Of a DNA stretch of 64,000 nucleotides, positions 47,850 to 57,072 are shown piece after piece. This DNA comes from Methylocystis sp. Lineage in GTDB: Bacteria; Pseudomonadota; Alphaproteobacteria; Rhizobiales; Beijerinckiaceae. Both the position numbers and the translations under genes were made by a program. The stretch's first letter is position 1. Every line of letters starts with the position of its first letter. Under the pieces are notes generated by a model that saw only the letters and a program-made list of their open reading frames with translations, made no database searches and was not told the DNA's origin. The stretch covers positions 124,001-188,000 of the forward strand of contig JADCCX010000008.1 in NCBI GenBank assembly GCA_020252485.1, written 5' to 3'.

Positions 47850-50174
47850 ATGGACGGAGCCACGATGGCGCGCATAAACGCGGCCAGCGCGTACGCGCGC
47901 TTGGGGACAATCGGAGGATTGGCGAAGGCGGTTGCGCAACCGGCCTACATCCGCAAGGTCGCCGCAGAACCGCTGCTGCGCAAGCTTGTCCCCTTCCTGA
48001 TCGTGGCCTTTCTGGGCGTCGCCTGGACAGGCGCCATCATCCAGCTTGGCAACGGCCGCACCGAAGCCATCATGGCGGCGAGGGTCGACCTTGATCTCAT
48101 CAGCTCGCTTTCCGCCATGGACCTGCCGATCGAGCTCGACCGGTCCAAGGCGAAGACAGCTGCGGAATTCTCGGCAGCGCTGGCCGCCGCCCTGCCCGCT
48201 TCGACCGCCGATCACCAGCGCTACGCCCTGCTTGCCGACGAGCGCGGGCGCATTATCGCTTCGACGGTGCCGGGCGAGACGGGCCGAACGCTGGACTCGG
48301 TGCTGGGCGGCAACCAGCCCCTGACGATGATGGCCGACCGGGCGGGCGTGATGCGGATTTCGCTCGCCAATGGCGAAGACGCGATCGCCACCGTCCGCAA
48401 CCTGCCGAACGGCGGACAGCTTGCGATGGTTCAGACGGTCAGCTCGATCCTGGCAGGTTGGCGCAACCGCGCCATTTCGCTGCTCCTGCTCGCCGCCGCC
48501 TCCACCATCGTGATCGCGGCGCTTGGCATCGCCTTTTTCCAGCAGAGCGCCCGCGCCAATGAAGCGGACCAGATCTGCGCCGAAGTCCGGCACCGGATCG
48601 ACACGGTGTTGAGCAGCGGCCGATCGGGCCTGTGGGACTGGGATATCGCGCGGGGGCGCATATTCTGGTCGGACAGCCTCTATGAACTGCTTGGCCGCCA
48701 GCGCTCCGACGATTTTCTCTCCTTCGCCGATATCGCGCTTCTGCTTTACCCGGGTGACGCCAACCCGTTCAACGCCGCCATGGCGATGGAGAACCCTGCC
48801 GCGTGCCAGATCGACGGGGAATTCCGCCTTCGTCACGCCGACCTGCATTGGGTCTGGATACGGGTCCGGGGACGCATCGCCAATGATGGACCGACACCTC
48901 ATCTGGTGGGCATCGCTGTCGACATTACGGAGGAGAAGGCGCAAGCGGAACAGCGCGCCACTGCCGATCGGCGGGTAGGCGATGCAATAGAGACGATCTC
49001 CGAAGCCTTCGCCCTCTTCGACGCCCGCAGCACGCTGGTGGTCGGGAACTCCAAGTACCAGCGCCTTCTGGCCCTCCCTCCGGAACTGATGCGGCCGGGA
49101 ACTCCGCTTGGGCTGATCATCGACAAGACCAACGCCTCCCAGATCCTTCACGAGGAGACGCTGAGCGAATGCGAGACGACGGGCAGCCGCAGCTACGAAA
49201 TGCAACTGACGGATGGCCGCTGGTTCCAGGTCAACGAGCGCGCCACCAACGACGGAGGCCATGTTTCCGTCAGCTCCGATATCACTGCTCACAAGGCCTA
49301 TGAGCAATCGCTCGCCGCCAGCAACATGATCCTGGAGCAGACGGTCACCGATCTCGAGGCATCCCGCGCGGCGCTGCAGCGGCAGGCCATCAAGCTTTCC
49401 GAGCTGGCTGAAAGCCATCTCGAGAAGAAGGCGGAAGCGGAAAGCGCCAACCGCGCCAAAGCGGAATTCCTCGCCAATATGAGCCACGAGTTGCGCACGC
49501 CGCTGAACCACATCATCGGCTTTGCCGAAATGATGGAGAGCGGCATCTATGGCCCGCTCGGCAACGACCGTTACGGCGAGTACGTCCGCGACATCGGCGA
49601 GAGCGGGCGCTATCTGCTGGGCGTCATCAGCGATATCCTCGACATGTCGAGCCTTGAGGCGGGCCGCGTCAAGCTGGAGCGTCGGCAGATTGCCTTGGCC
49701 GATGTGGTTCAGGAGGCTGCTGCCTCGCTGGAGGCGACCGCAGCCGCAAGGCAGATCACGCTGGACATCGATACGGCCGGGCCATTGCATGTGATCGGCG
49801 ACCGCAAGGCGTTCCGGCAGATCATCGTTGGCCTTCTCGGCAATGCGGTCAAGTTTACGACAGAGGGCGGCAAGGCGGGCCTGCGGGCCAAGCGCGCAGG
49901 CGACACGGTGCAACTGTTCTTCGTGGACAATGGCAGCGGCATCAGCGAGGGCGACCTTGCGAGAATCGGCCGTCCATTCGAACAGAACGGCGCTGTGATC
50001 GAAAATGGCTTCAAGGGCTCGGGCCTTGGCTTCGCGATCGCACGCTCATTGGTCGAACTGCATGGCGGCACGATCCGCGTCCGTTCGCGGGTAGGTATCG
50101 GCACGATCGTGATGGTCTCCCTCCCCGTTGACGGCGCCCGTGTCCTGTTGTCAGGGACTCCGCAGGAGCGCTGA
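47850..50174 (+). CDS. PAS-domain sensor histidine kinase, PleC/PdhS-like
   Basis: 774 residues. Two helices (about 45-65 and 210-230) enclose a periplasmic sensor region. A PAS domain follows (GRSGLWDWDIARGRIFWSD near 250-270), then a second PAS-like region (DAIETISEAFALFDARSTL near 375). A coiled coil leads to HisKA NMSHELRTPLNHIIGFAEMM (His near 544) and HATPase boxes GLLGNAVKFTTEGG, DNGSGISEG and GSGLGFAIARSL. Its position next to glnE and a two-component pair matches the PleC gene of Sinorhizobium as I recall it, so a cell-cycle role upstream of DivK is plausible. It converges on glnE with no gap. Confidence 0.85.
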   Translation: MDGATMARINAASAYARLGTIGGLAKAVAQPAYIRKVAAEPLLRKLVPFLIVAFLGVAWTGAIIQLGNGRTEAIMAARVDLDLISSLSAMDLPIELDRSKAKTAAEFSAALAAALPASTADHQRYALLADERGRIIASTVPGETGRTLDSVLGGNQPLTMMADRAGVMRISLANGEDAIATVRNLPNGGQLAMVQTVSSILAGWRNRAISLLLLAAASTIVIAALGIAFFQQSARANEADQICAEVRHRIDTVLSSGRSGLWDWDIARGRIFWSDSLYELLGRQRSDDFLSFADIALLLYPGDANPFNAAMAMENPAACQIDGEFRLRHADLHWVWIRVRGRIANDGPTPHLVGIAVDITEEKAQAEQRATADRRVGDAIETISEAFALFDARSTLVVGNSKYQRLLALPPELMRPGTPLGLIIDKTNASQILHEETLSECETTGSRSYEMQLTDGRWFQVNERATNDGGHVSVSSDITAHKAYEQSLAASNMILEQTVTDLEASRAALQRQAIKLSELAESHLEKKAEAESANRAKAEFLANMSHELRTPLNHIIGFAEMMESGIYGPLGNDRYGEYVRDIGESGRYLLGVISDILDMSSLEAGRVKLERRQIALADVVQEAAASLEATAAARQITLDIDTAGPLHVIGDRKAFRQIIVGLLGNAVKFTTEGGKAGLRAKRAGDTVQLFFVDNGSGISEGDLARIGRPFEQNGAVIENGFKGSGLGFAIARSLVELHGGTIRVRSRVGIGTIVMVSLPVDGARVLLSGTPQER

Positions 50175-53123
50175 TCAGGACCGGAAGATCGCCTTCATCG
50201 CCTCATGGGCCTTGGCCTGCACCTCGATCAACGAACGGTCGAGAACCGGAAAATCCGGCAAGCCGACCGCAACCGCCAAACGCTTGCGGAATGATGGGCG
50301 GGCCGCTGCTGCATCGAAGGGCAGCTCGGTTCCAAGCGCGATAAACTGCGAAAGGCGCGACTGCAGCCGCCACGCTTCCATCAGATCCTCGGCAAGAGCG
50401 GGAGCCAGCAACTCCCGCGCTGCCAGCCCCTCGATGCTGGCGCCCGTATTGGCCTCGATAATGCCTTCCGCACGCCAGCCCTCCCTGAGCATGAGGAGCT
50501 GGGCCGCGAACTCGATATCGACGAAGCCGCCTGGCGTCACCTTCAGATCCCAGTGGCTCTGCGGCGGCTTTTCCCTGGCGATCATCGCCCGCATCGCCAC
50601 GATATCCTTGGCGAGATTCGCCGCTTGCTCCTCGCGGCAGCAGGCGTTCCTGATGGCCGACTGCACGGGTTCGGCGAAAGAAGGGTCGCCGGCGATCACC
50701 CGCGCGCGGGTCAGCGCCATGCGCTCCCAGGTCTCGGATTCCTTCGCATGATAGTCGCGGAACGCGTCGAGGGTGACGGCCACCGGTCCCTTGCCGCCTG
50801 AGGGCCGCAAGCGAAGATCAACGTCGTACAACGCACCGCGCTTGGTCGGCGCGGTCAGCGCCGTGACGAGGCGCTGCGTCAGCCGCGAATACCATTCGCT
50901 CGCATAGAGCGGCTTCTCGCCATCCGATTGCTCGGCAGGACCGGCCGGATCGTAAATCACCATGAGGTCAAGATCGGACAGGGCCGTCATCTCCCGGCCG
51001 CCGAACTTGCCGAGGGCCACGACAGCAATGCGCGATCCCGGAACCTGGCCATGCCGCTGCGCCAATTCGGTGATGCAGCGGGTCAGGCATACGTCGACAG
51101 TTGCGGCCGCGATACCGGCATGCGCCTTGCCGGCTTCAAGCGGATCGACGAGGCCGGAGAGGATGCGGGCGCCCACCAGAAACCGCTCCGCACGGACGAG
51201 GTCACGGGTCTGATCAAGAAAGTCTTCAAGCGAGGGGATACCCAGGAGCCTCTCCTGCGCCCGCCGCAGGAGCGCCTCTTCGGTCGCCGGCTGGGACAGT
51301 TCCGGATCGACAAGCGCATCCAGCACATGCGGCCGCTGCACGGCCACTTCGGCCAGCCGCGGCGCGTTCCCGAGGATTTCCGAAAAAAGGCCGCGCAGGG
51401 CCGTGTTCTGCCGCAGGATTGTGAAGAGCTCCACCACCGCAGGCATCGTCTGGAGGGCCGTATCGAGCGCGATCAGGGCGCCGTCCGGGTCGCTCGACTG
51501 ACCAAAGGACTCGAGGAGGACCGGCACGAGTTCAGTCAAGACTTCGCGGGCGCGCGCCGTGAGGATGGCCGGCCGGCGGCCGAAATGCCAGCCACGCACT
51601 GTTTCGGCCGCGACCTCCGGCCGCTGGAAACCCATCCGCTTCAGCGTCTTCAGCGTCTCGGGATCATCCGTGCTTCCCGTAAACACCAGATTGCCCTTCG
51701 GCGCTGACAAGCTGGGCGAATCCTCGAACAGCCGTGCGTAATGCCGCTCGACGGCCCTGAAATGCTGCGTGATCACCTTGCGGAACTGGGCCGGGGTCAA
51801 GCCGCAGAAAAGCGCGATCTGATCGAGCGCGGCTTTCGATGTCGGCAGGCGCTGCGTCTGCTGGTCATCAACCATCTGCAGGCGGTGCTCCACCATGCGC
51901 AGGAAACGGTAGGCGGCCTGGAGGTCATGCACCGCGTTCATGCCGATCCAGCCTTCGACGCGCAACTGCTCCAGCATGGCGAGCGTGCCGCGCCCCCGCA
52001 ACACGGGTTTGCGGCCGCCGAAGACGAGCTGCTGCGTCTGCACGAAGAATTCGATTTCGCGGATGCCGCCCCGCCCCAACTTCACGTCATGCCCTTCGAT
52101 GGCGATGACCTCCCCGCCTTTATGCGCCTGGATCTGGCGTTTCATGGCGTGGATGTCGGCGATTGAGGCGTAATCGAAATAGCGCCGCCAGATAAAGGGC
52201 GTCAGTTCCTGGAGGAAGGACAGGCCGAGCGCCAGATCGCCCGCCACCGGCCGCGCCTTGATCAGCGCCGCGCGCTCCCAGTTCTGTCCAACGGTCTGAT
52301 AGTAACTCACGGCCCGATCGATGGGCACGGCGATCGGCGTCGATGCGGGATCGGGCCGCAGACGCAGATCGGTGCGGAAAACATAGCCGCCGCCGGTCTG
52401 TTCATGCAGGATCTTGACGAAATCCTTGATGATGCGCACCACGACATCAAGTGGCTCGCGCCCGGCCGCCACCGGCACGGCGGCCGGATCGAACAGCACG
52501 ATCAGATCGATATCGCTCGAATAATTCAGTTCGTTGGCGCCATGCTTGCCCATGGCCAGCACGGTGAGGCCCGAGCAGTCAGGCTCGTCGAAGAGCCGCT
52601 CGTCCGCCAGCCGTCCCGAAGCGGCGGCCGCACCCAGCGCCAGCCGCAAGGCCGTGTCCACGGCGGCGTCCGCAAAGGCCGTCAGCGCTGCGACAACCTC
52701 ATCCACGCTCCAGATTCCGGCGAGATCGGCGAGCGCGATATGGAGGGCTAGGCGCTTGCGGATGAGCCGGAGCCTGCCCATCGCTGCGTCCAGCGATTCC
52801 GCCGCGCGGACTTCGGGAAGGATAGCGGAGACAACAGCGCTGAATTCCGCGTCGGGATCGGCCTGAAGAGATGCGAGCAGCCAATCGGGATGCTGGCGCA
52901 TGATCCGGCTGAGGAACGGCGAATGCGCGAGGATGCCGGCGACGAGGTTCCGCGTCCTGGTGTCATTTTCGAGGAGCGGCCCCAGCGCGGCCGCAGCCTC
53001 GCGATCATCGAGAAGGTCAAGGAACCGGGCGCGCGCAAGTTTCAGTGCATCCGTGCGTGGCGGAAGCCGCGGCGCCGCGGTGATGCGGTTTCGCAGAGAA
53101 CCGGCGGGGAAAGTTTCAGACAT
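50175..53123 (-). CDS. glnE: Bifunctional glutamine synthetase adenylyltransferase/adenylyl-removing enzyme
   Basis: 982 residues with two nucleotidyltransferase domains. The N-terminal deadenylylase contains AMGKHGANELNYSSDIDLIVLFD (in two pieces near residue 190-212), and the C-terminal adenylylase contains LGKFGGREMTALSDLDLMVIYD near 710-730. A conserved linker (PGGIREIEFF-like GRGGIREIEFFVQTQQLVFGG) lies near 350. It controls glutamine synthetase by adding or removing AMP in response to PII. It lies 18 bases downstream of a sensor kinase gene on the same strand. Confidence 0.95.
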   Translation of the reverse strand: MSETFPAGSLRNRITAAPRLPPRTDALKLARARFLDLLDDREAAAALGPLLENDTRTRNLVAGILAHSPFLSRIMRQHPDWLLASLQADPDAEFSAVVSAILPEVRAAESLDAAMGRLRLIRKRLALHIALADLAGIWSVDEVVAALTAFADAAVDTALRLALGAAAASGRLADERLFDEPDCSGLTVLAMGKHGANELNYSSDIDLIVLFDPAAVPVAAGREPLDVVVRIIKDFVKILHEQTGGGYVFRTDLRLRPDPASTPIAVPIDRAVSYYQTVGQNWERAALIKARPVAGDLALGLSFLQELTPFIWRRYFDYASIADIHAMKRQIQAHKGGEVIAIEGHDVKLGRGGIREIEFFVQTQQLVFGGRKPVLRGRGTLAMLEQLRVEGWIGMNAVHDLQAAYRFLRMVEHRLQMVDDQQTQRLPTSKAALDQIALFCGLTPAQFRKVITQHFRAVERHYARLFEDSPSLSAPKGNLVFTGSTDDPETLKTLKRMGFQRPEVAAETVRGWHFGRRPAILTARAREVLTELVPVLLESFGQSSDPDGALIALDTALQTMPAVVELFTILRQNTALRGLFSEILGNAPRLAEVAVQRPHVLDALVDPELSQPATEEALLRRAQERLLGIPSLEDFLDQTRDLVRAERFLVGARILSGLVDPLEAGKAHAGIAAATVDVCLTRCITELAQRHGQVPGSRIAVVALGKFGGREMTALSDLDLMVIYDPAGPAEQSDGEKPLYASEWYSRLTQRLVTALTAPTKRGALYDVDLRLRPSGGKGPVAVTLDAFRDYHAKESETWERMALTRARVIAGDPSFAEPVQSAIRNACCREEQAANLAKDIVAMRAMIAREKPPQSHWDLKVTPGGFVDIEFAAQLLMLREGWRAEGIIEANTGASIEGLAARELLAPALAEDLMEAWRLQSRLSQFIALGTELPFDAAAARPSFRKRLAVAVGLPDFPVLDRSLIEVQAKAHEAMKAIFRS

Positions 53124-53141
53124 CGCCTCAAGCCTGGAGTT

Positions 53142-54542
53142 TTATGCCGGAAGCGGCAGCTCCAGCGTCACAATCAGGCCAGGGTCATTGTCGTCAAGCC
53201 TCAGCTCCCCCTTATGCAGTTGCGCCACCGCCGAGACAAGGCTGAGCCCAAGGCCGGAGCCGGGCTTGTTGCGGCTCGTATCGAGCCGCCCAAAGCGCTC
53301 CACCGCCTTCGCGCGCTTGTCCGGCGGAATGCCGGAGCCGCGATCGGCGACGGAAATCAGGAGTTTGCGGTCCTCTTCTCGGGCCGAGAGTCTCACCTCG
53401 GCGCTGGCGCCCGGTTGGGCCGGAACGCCATATTTCAGCGCGTTGTCGATCAGGTTCGCCACGACCTGGCCCAGAAGCTCGCGGTTTCCCTGAACGGTCA
53501 GGCCTGGCGCGATATCGGTGATGAAGGCGCAGCCCGCCTCCTCGACGGAAGGTCCGTAGATTTCGGCGAGGTCCAAGAGCAGGCTCGAGACATCGACGGC
53601 CGTAAACGAATCGACGCCGGCGCCGGCCTCGGCGCGCGCGATCAGTAGAAGCGCGTTGAAGGTTCTGATCAGGCCATCCGATTCCTCGATGGTGCGCTCG
53701 AGCGCCGCCCGATACTCCTGCTTGGAATTGCTGGTGCGCAGAGCCTCTTCGGCCGAGTTCCGCAGCCGGGTGAGCGGCGTCTTCAGGTCATGCGCGATGT
53801 TGTCGGAAACCTCCTTCATGCCCTGCATCAATTCGCCGATGCGCACCAGCATGGCGTTGAGGCTGACGGCGAGGCGATCAATCTCGTCGCCGCTGCCTGA
53901 GACAGGCAGACGGCCCGAGAGGTCACCCGCCATGATCGCCTGGCTGGTCGCCGTCATCGCATCCATGCGGGCGAGCGCCCGCCTCGCCACCAGAAAGGCG
54001 CCCAGCCCCCCGAAAACCAGCAGCGCCGCGATAAGGATGCGGATCGCCTGGCCGAGCACCGCGTTCAGCCGCTCGCGCTCCTCGAGGTCGCGCCCGACCA
54101 GAAGCCGGTTGTTGCCGGGCAGCGTGAAGACGCGGACAAGCGCCCCCCGGGTGGCGACGACGGGCTGGCCTTCGGATTCGTCGAAGCGCTGATAGGTCGT
54201 CTCGGCAAGGTCGCTGTTCGCCATCACCGCCGAGCTCACGCCGGTGATGTTGCCGGCGATGGTCTCTCCACCCGGCCCCAGCAGCAGGAAAAGGAACGAG
54301 CCCGGCTGCCGTGAGCGGCGCTCGATGATCGCCGACAGGCGGCGGATGCCGCCAATCCGGTACTGGTCGGCAAGGCCGTTGATCTGGGCCGTCAGCGTCT
54401 GGCCGATCTGCTCGTCGATCAGGCGACGGGCATTCCAGCCGACATAGAGCAGCAAACCGCCGGCGAAGATCGCGGAAGCCAGCATGTAGATCACCGACAG
54501 CTTGAACGCCGTGGTGCCGACGAGGCGTCTAAGCCCCGTCAC
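53142..54542 (-). CDS. Sensor histidine kinase of an OmpR-type two-component system
   Basis: 466 residues. Two helices (about 12-34 and 168-188) bracket a periplasmic domain of about 130 residues. HAMP follows (RRALARMDAMTATSQAIMAGDLSGRLP). HisKA is VSDNIAHDLKTPLTRLRNSAEEAL with His near 253. HATPase boxes are NLIDNALKYG, DRGSGIPPDKR and GSGLGLSLVSAVA. Its start overlaps the response regulator gene by 14 bases, so it is its cognate partner. The stimulus is unknown. It sits in the conserved ccm - regulator - glnE block. Confidence 0.92.
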   Translation of the reverse strand: MTGLRRLVGTTAFKLSVIYMLASAIFAGGLLLYVGWNARRLIDEQIGQTLTAQINGLADQYRIGGIRRLSAIIERRSRQPGSFLFLLLGPGGETIAGNITGVSSAVMANSDLAETTYQRFDESEGQPVVATRGALVRVFTLPGNNRLLVGRDLEERERLNAVLGQAIRILIAALLVFGGLGAFLVARRALARMDAMTATSQAIMAGDLSGRLPVSGSGDEIDRLAVSLNAMLVRIGELMQGMKEVSDNIAHDLKTPLTRLRNSAEEALRTSNSKQEYRAALERTIEESDGLIRTFNALLLIARAEAGAGVDSFTAVDVSSLLLDLAEIYGPSVEEAGCAFITDIAPGLTVQGNRELLGQVVANLIDNALKYGVPAQPGASAEVRLSAREEDRKLLISVADRGSGIPPDKRAKAVERFGRLDTSRNKPGSGLGLSLVSAVAQLHKGELRLDDNDPGLIVTLELPLPA

Positions 54543-55206
54543 GGATCACATATCCCGCCCCGCGCACCGTGTGCAGCAGCGGCTTCGCCTGTCCCTTGTC
54601 GATCTTGGCCCTGAGCCGCGAGACATGCACGTCGATGACGTTGGTGCCTGGATCGAAATGGTAATCCCACACCTGCTCCAGCAGCATCGTGCGCGTCACC
54701 ACGCGCCCGGCATTGCGCATGAGATATTCAAGCAGCCGGAATTCGCGCGGCTGCATGGGGATATCCTCGCCGCCCCGCGTGACCTTGTGGGAAAGGCGAT
54801 CAAGCCTGAGATCGGCCACCTGATAGAAGGTTTCGGCGGCCTGCGGCGCCTTGCGCCGGGCCAGCACCTCGACACGCGCCAGCAGCTCGGAAAAGGCGTA
54901 GGGCTTGGGCAGATAATCGTCGCCGCCAGCGCGCAGCCCCTTCACGCGGTCCTCGACCTGGCCAAGCGCCGAGAGGATCAGCACCGGCGTCTGCAGTCCC
55001 TGCCCGCGGAGCGCCCCGATCATCGTCAGACCGTCCATCTTCGGCAGCATGCGATCGACGACGAGGCAATCATAGCCGCCCTCCTCCGCCATGCCATAGC
55101 CGGTCAGGCCGTCCTTCGCATGATCGGCCACATGGCCAGCTTCGGTGAATGCCTTGACCAGATAGGACGCCGCTTCGGCGTCGTCTTCGACAATGAGAAT
55201 CCGCAT
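54529..55206 (-). CDS. OmpR-family response regulator
   Basis: 225 residues. The receiver domain has acidic residues in ILIVEDDAEA, the phospho-accepting Asp in CLVVDRMLPKMDG (near 51) and the Lys in YLPKPYAFSELLARV. The winged-helix output domain follows (MQPREFRLLEYLMRNAGRVV, NVIDVHVSRLRAKID). I chose the ATG at 55206 (MRILIVEDD). It regulates unknown genes with the kinase encoded downstream. Confidence 0.93.
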   Translation of the reverse strand: MRILIVEDDAEAASYLVKAFTEAGHVADHAKDGLTGYGMAEEGGYDCLVVDRMLPKMDGLTMIGALRGQGLQTPVLILSALGQVEDRVKGLRAGGDDYLPKPYAFSELLARVEVLARRKAPQAAETFYQVADLRLDRLSHKVTRGGEDIPMQPREFRLLEYLMRNAGRVVTRTMLLEQVWDYHFDPGTNVIDVHVSRLRAKIDKGQAKPLLHTVRGAGYVIRDGA

Positions 55207-55230
55207 GCCCGGCAGCATAGACCACCTGAT

Positions 55231-55268
55231 AAAAAACGACAGGCCGGGCGTGTTGAAGGCCCGGCCTG
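55231..55268 (-). terminator. Rho-independent terminator reading leftward, upstream of the response regulator
   Basis: CAGGCCGGGC (55240-55249) pairs with GCCCGGCCTG (55259-55268). On the minus strand the stem is followed by TCG and TTTTTT (55231-55236). It ends transcription coming from ccmH and the protease cassette before the response regulator gene. Its GC-rich arms match the host, not the AT-rich cassette. Confidence 0.85.
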
Positions 55269-55383
55269 CGTTCGCATCTCGGATCGGATCCCGGCGAAGG
55301 GGGCGACAGGGGCGCCGGATCCATTTCCTCGATCGTTGAATTGGTTCTACGCGCAGCCAGATGTCGGCAGACTGGAGCGGGGA

Positions 55384-56367
55384 TTAAGGTTTGGTAATGG
55401 GAGGTTGGTCTAGAAAATGTCCGGCTCCATTTGGAAGCATCTGCATAGGTCCTTGAACAAACTGCATCACCTGCTGCCTAACGAGGGCACGGCCCAAATG
55501 ATTTTCAATTAACTTAAAGGCTGCTGTATTTATTAGTGAATGCATATAACAATGATGGATCGTAAGCACAAGATCTTGTAGCTTCTGATCGTCTTCGAGT
55601 TTCGTAACGTGAAGTCCAACATCAAGACATTGTTGGTATTGGATATGCGTATTATGGGCACGCCCTTCATTATTTGCAAATATTCCAGCGACTGAATTAA
55701 CTTTCGCGTCTTGCTCATCTCTACCCAATTCAGAGAACATGTTTTGCCGGAGAGTTTCAGCAATGAACTCATTCGAGTCGCGGACTGCCCATTCACATCT
55801 CTCAAGGAATGAGGGCGTGATCTTCGACAATATAGGTTGCCAAAAAGCAGCTAAGTTTGGATTTCGTTCTATATCTGCTCGTGCTTTTTTAACTTCTTCC
55901 AACAAATTTTCTGCAGCTATGACCCCGAACTGGGGATCAACTGGACCAAGGCTCGATTGTTTTCCCATTATGATTTTTGAACAGGAACATGCTATCATCG
56001 TACCTGCCGACATAGCAATCTGAGGTATAATCGCCCGCATGTTTTTACCAAACATGCTCCGCAAATACTCAACCAACGAAACCGTTGCCTGACTGTCGCC
56101 ACCAGGCGTATGCAGTATTAAGTCAAGGCCCTTTTCTCTATCAAGCTCGTGTATGCACAACATAAATCCGTTCTTATCTTCATCAGTAATTTCAATGCCT
56201 TCAATTCGAGATTTACTTAAAAAGCCAGAGTAATATGCGATTACATTTCTGCCTGTATGCCCGAAAAGTCTCTTTAGGTACTTCCTTCTAACTTTGTCGA
56301 AGGGAGACTCATTTGGAATAGCTTGGATTTGGGCTATCTCTTTGAGAACGCTGTCCCAGTTCGGCAT
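55384..56367 (-). CDS. SDH_sah/ClpP-fold serine protease-like protein in AT-rich cassette
   Basis: 327 residues from the ATG at 56367 (MPNWDSVLKEIAQIQ). The core LILHTPGGDSQATVSLVEYLRSMFG and IAMSAGTMIACSCSKIIMGKQSSLGPVDPQFG matches the serine dehydrogenase proteinase (SDH_sah, S49-like) family; Ser in MSAGTMI is the expected nucleophile. No signal peptide or clear membrane helix is seen, so a cytoplasmic location is likely. The gene is strikingly AT-rich compared with the region, which indicates recent acquisition. It overlaps a small upstream gene by 59 bases. Biological role unknown; a stress or defence function is possible. Confidence 0.8.
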   Translation of the reverse strand: MPNWDSVLKEIAQIQAIPNESPFDKVRRKYLKRLFGHTGRNVIAYYSGFLSKSRIEGIEITDEDKNGFMLCIHELDREKGLDLILHTPGGDSQATVSLVEYLRSMFGKNMRAIIPQIAMSAGTMIACSCSKIIMGKQSSLGPVDPQFGVIAAENLLEEVKKARADIERNPNLAAFWQPILSKITPSFLERCEWAVRDSNEFIAETLRQNMFSELGRDEQDAKVNSVAGIFANNEGRAHNTHIQYQQCLDVGLHVTKLEDDQKLQDLVLTIHHCYMHSLINTAAFKLIENHLGRALVRQQVMQFVQGPMQMLPNGAGHFLDQPPITKP

Positions 56368-56602
56368 TTTCGTAGGCCCCAGCACGAATCGGAAAATTTG
56401 GGATACCATATGATACTATTGAAGGAACAAACAAAAATTCGCCCGGAAGACGCATGTCCTCCATATGTTCAACAGGCCTTATGTAGCCTTGCTGAACCAT
56501 ATCTGAGAACAAAGTCGCAACGGGTCCAGCGCTTCGGGTCATGATAGAATCCTCACGTGAGAGATCCGGCAAATAGATTAACAAGTCAACAAGCTCCGCC
56601 AC
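56309..56602 (-). CDS. Small hypothetical protein, partner gene of the AT-rich protease cassette
   Basis: 97 residues from a GTG at 56602, two bases after the ccmH stop with AGGAAAG upstream, so it may be translated from ccm mRNA. Sequence blocks LVDLLIYLPDLSREDS, GPVATLFSDMVQQGYIRPVEHMEDM and GEFLFVPSIVSYGIPNFPIRAG suggest a small folded domain, but I recognise no family. Its end overlaps the protease gene in another frame. Composition is AT-rich like that gene. It could alternatively be the remnant of a longer gene. Confidence 0.55.
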   Translation of the reverse strand: MAELVDLLIYLPDLSREDSIMTRSAGPVATLFSDMVQQGYIRPVEHMEDMRLPGEFLFVPSIVSYGIPNFPIRAGAYENAELGQRSQRDSPNPSYSK

Positions 56603-56604
56603 GT

Positions 56605-57072
56605 TTATGTTCCATCTTTCCTGTTAAGTATATTCGCCAAAAGCTCCTTCTCCGCCCCCGAAAGGGCCTCCACAGCCGCCGGCGCCACCTCCTTGCGCGA
56701 CCTGCGCCAGAGAAAGAAGCCGCCGATCGCCAGCGCCGCGAAGGGCGCGCCATAGAGCGCCAGTGTCCGCAGCGTTATTGGCGGGCGCAACAGCACGAAT
56801 TCACCGTAGCGCGCCACGAGGAAAGCCTTCACCTGCGCGTCGCTATCGCCGGCGGTGATGCGCTCGCGCACCAGCAGGCGGAGATCCTTGGCGAGCGGGG
56901 CATTCGAATCGTCGATCGATTCGTTCTGGCAGACGAGGCAGCGCAATTGCGTGGAAAGCTGGCGCGCCCGCGCCTCCGCGACCGGATCCTTGAGGATTTC
57001 GTCGGGCTGCACGGCATGGGCGGGGGCGATGAGAAACCCCACCAGACAAAGGCTGACGAGAATTCCCCTCAC
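56605..57072 (-). CDS. ccmH: Cytochrome c maturation protein CcmH/CycL
   Basis: 155 residues. The signal peptide ends at APAHA. The redox motif LRCLVCQN has Cys near 45 and 48, and a membrane helix (LALYGAPFAALAIGGFFLW) is near 110. It reduces apocytochrome c cysteines and works with CcmF and CcmI in haem ligation. The GTG start at 57072 overlaps the ccmF stop by four bases. The last few codons (NILNRKDGT) are AT-rich and abut the foreign cassette, so the C-terminal tail may have been altered by its insertion. Confidence 0.92.
   Translation of the reverse strand: MRGILVSLCLVGFLIAPAHAVQPDEILKDPVAEARARQLSTQLRCLVCQNESIDDSNAPLAKDLRLLVRERITAGDSDAQVKAFLVARYGEFVLLRPPITLRTLALYGAPFAALAIGGFFLWRRSRKEVAPAAVEALSGAEKELLANILNRKDGT

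Noticed and set aside
47838-49913. A 691-codon open frame on the minus strand
   Set aside because: It is antisense to the PAS histidine kinase, which has all HisKA and HATPase boxes.
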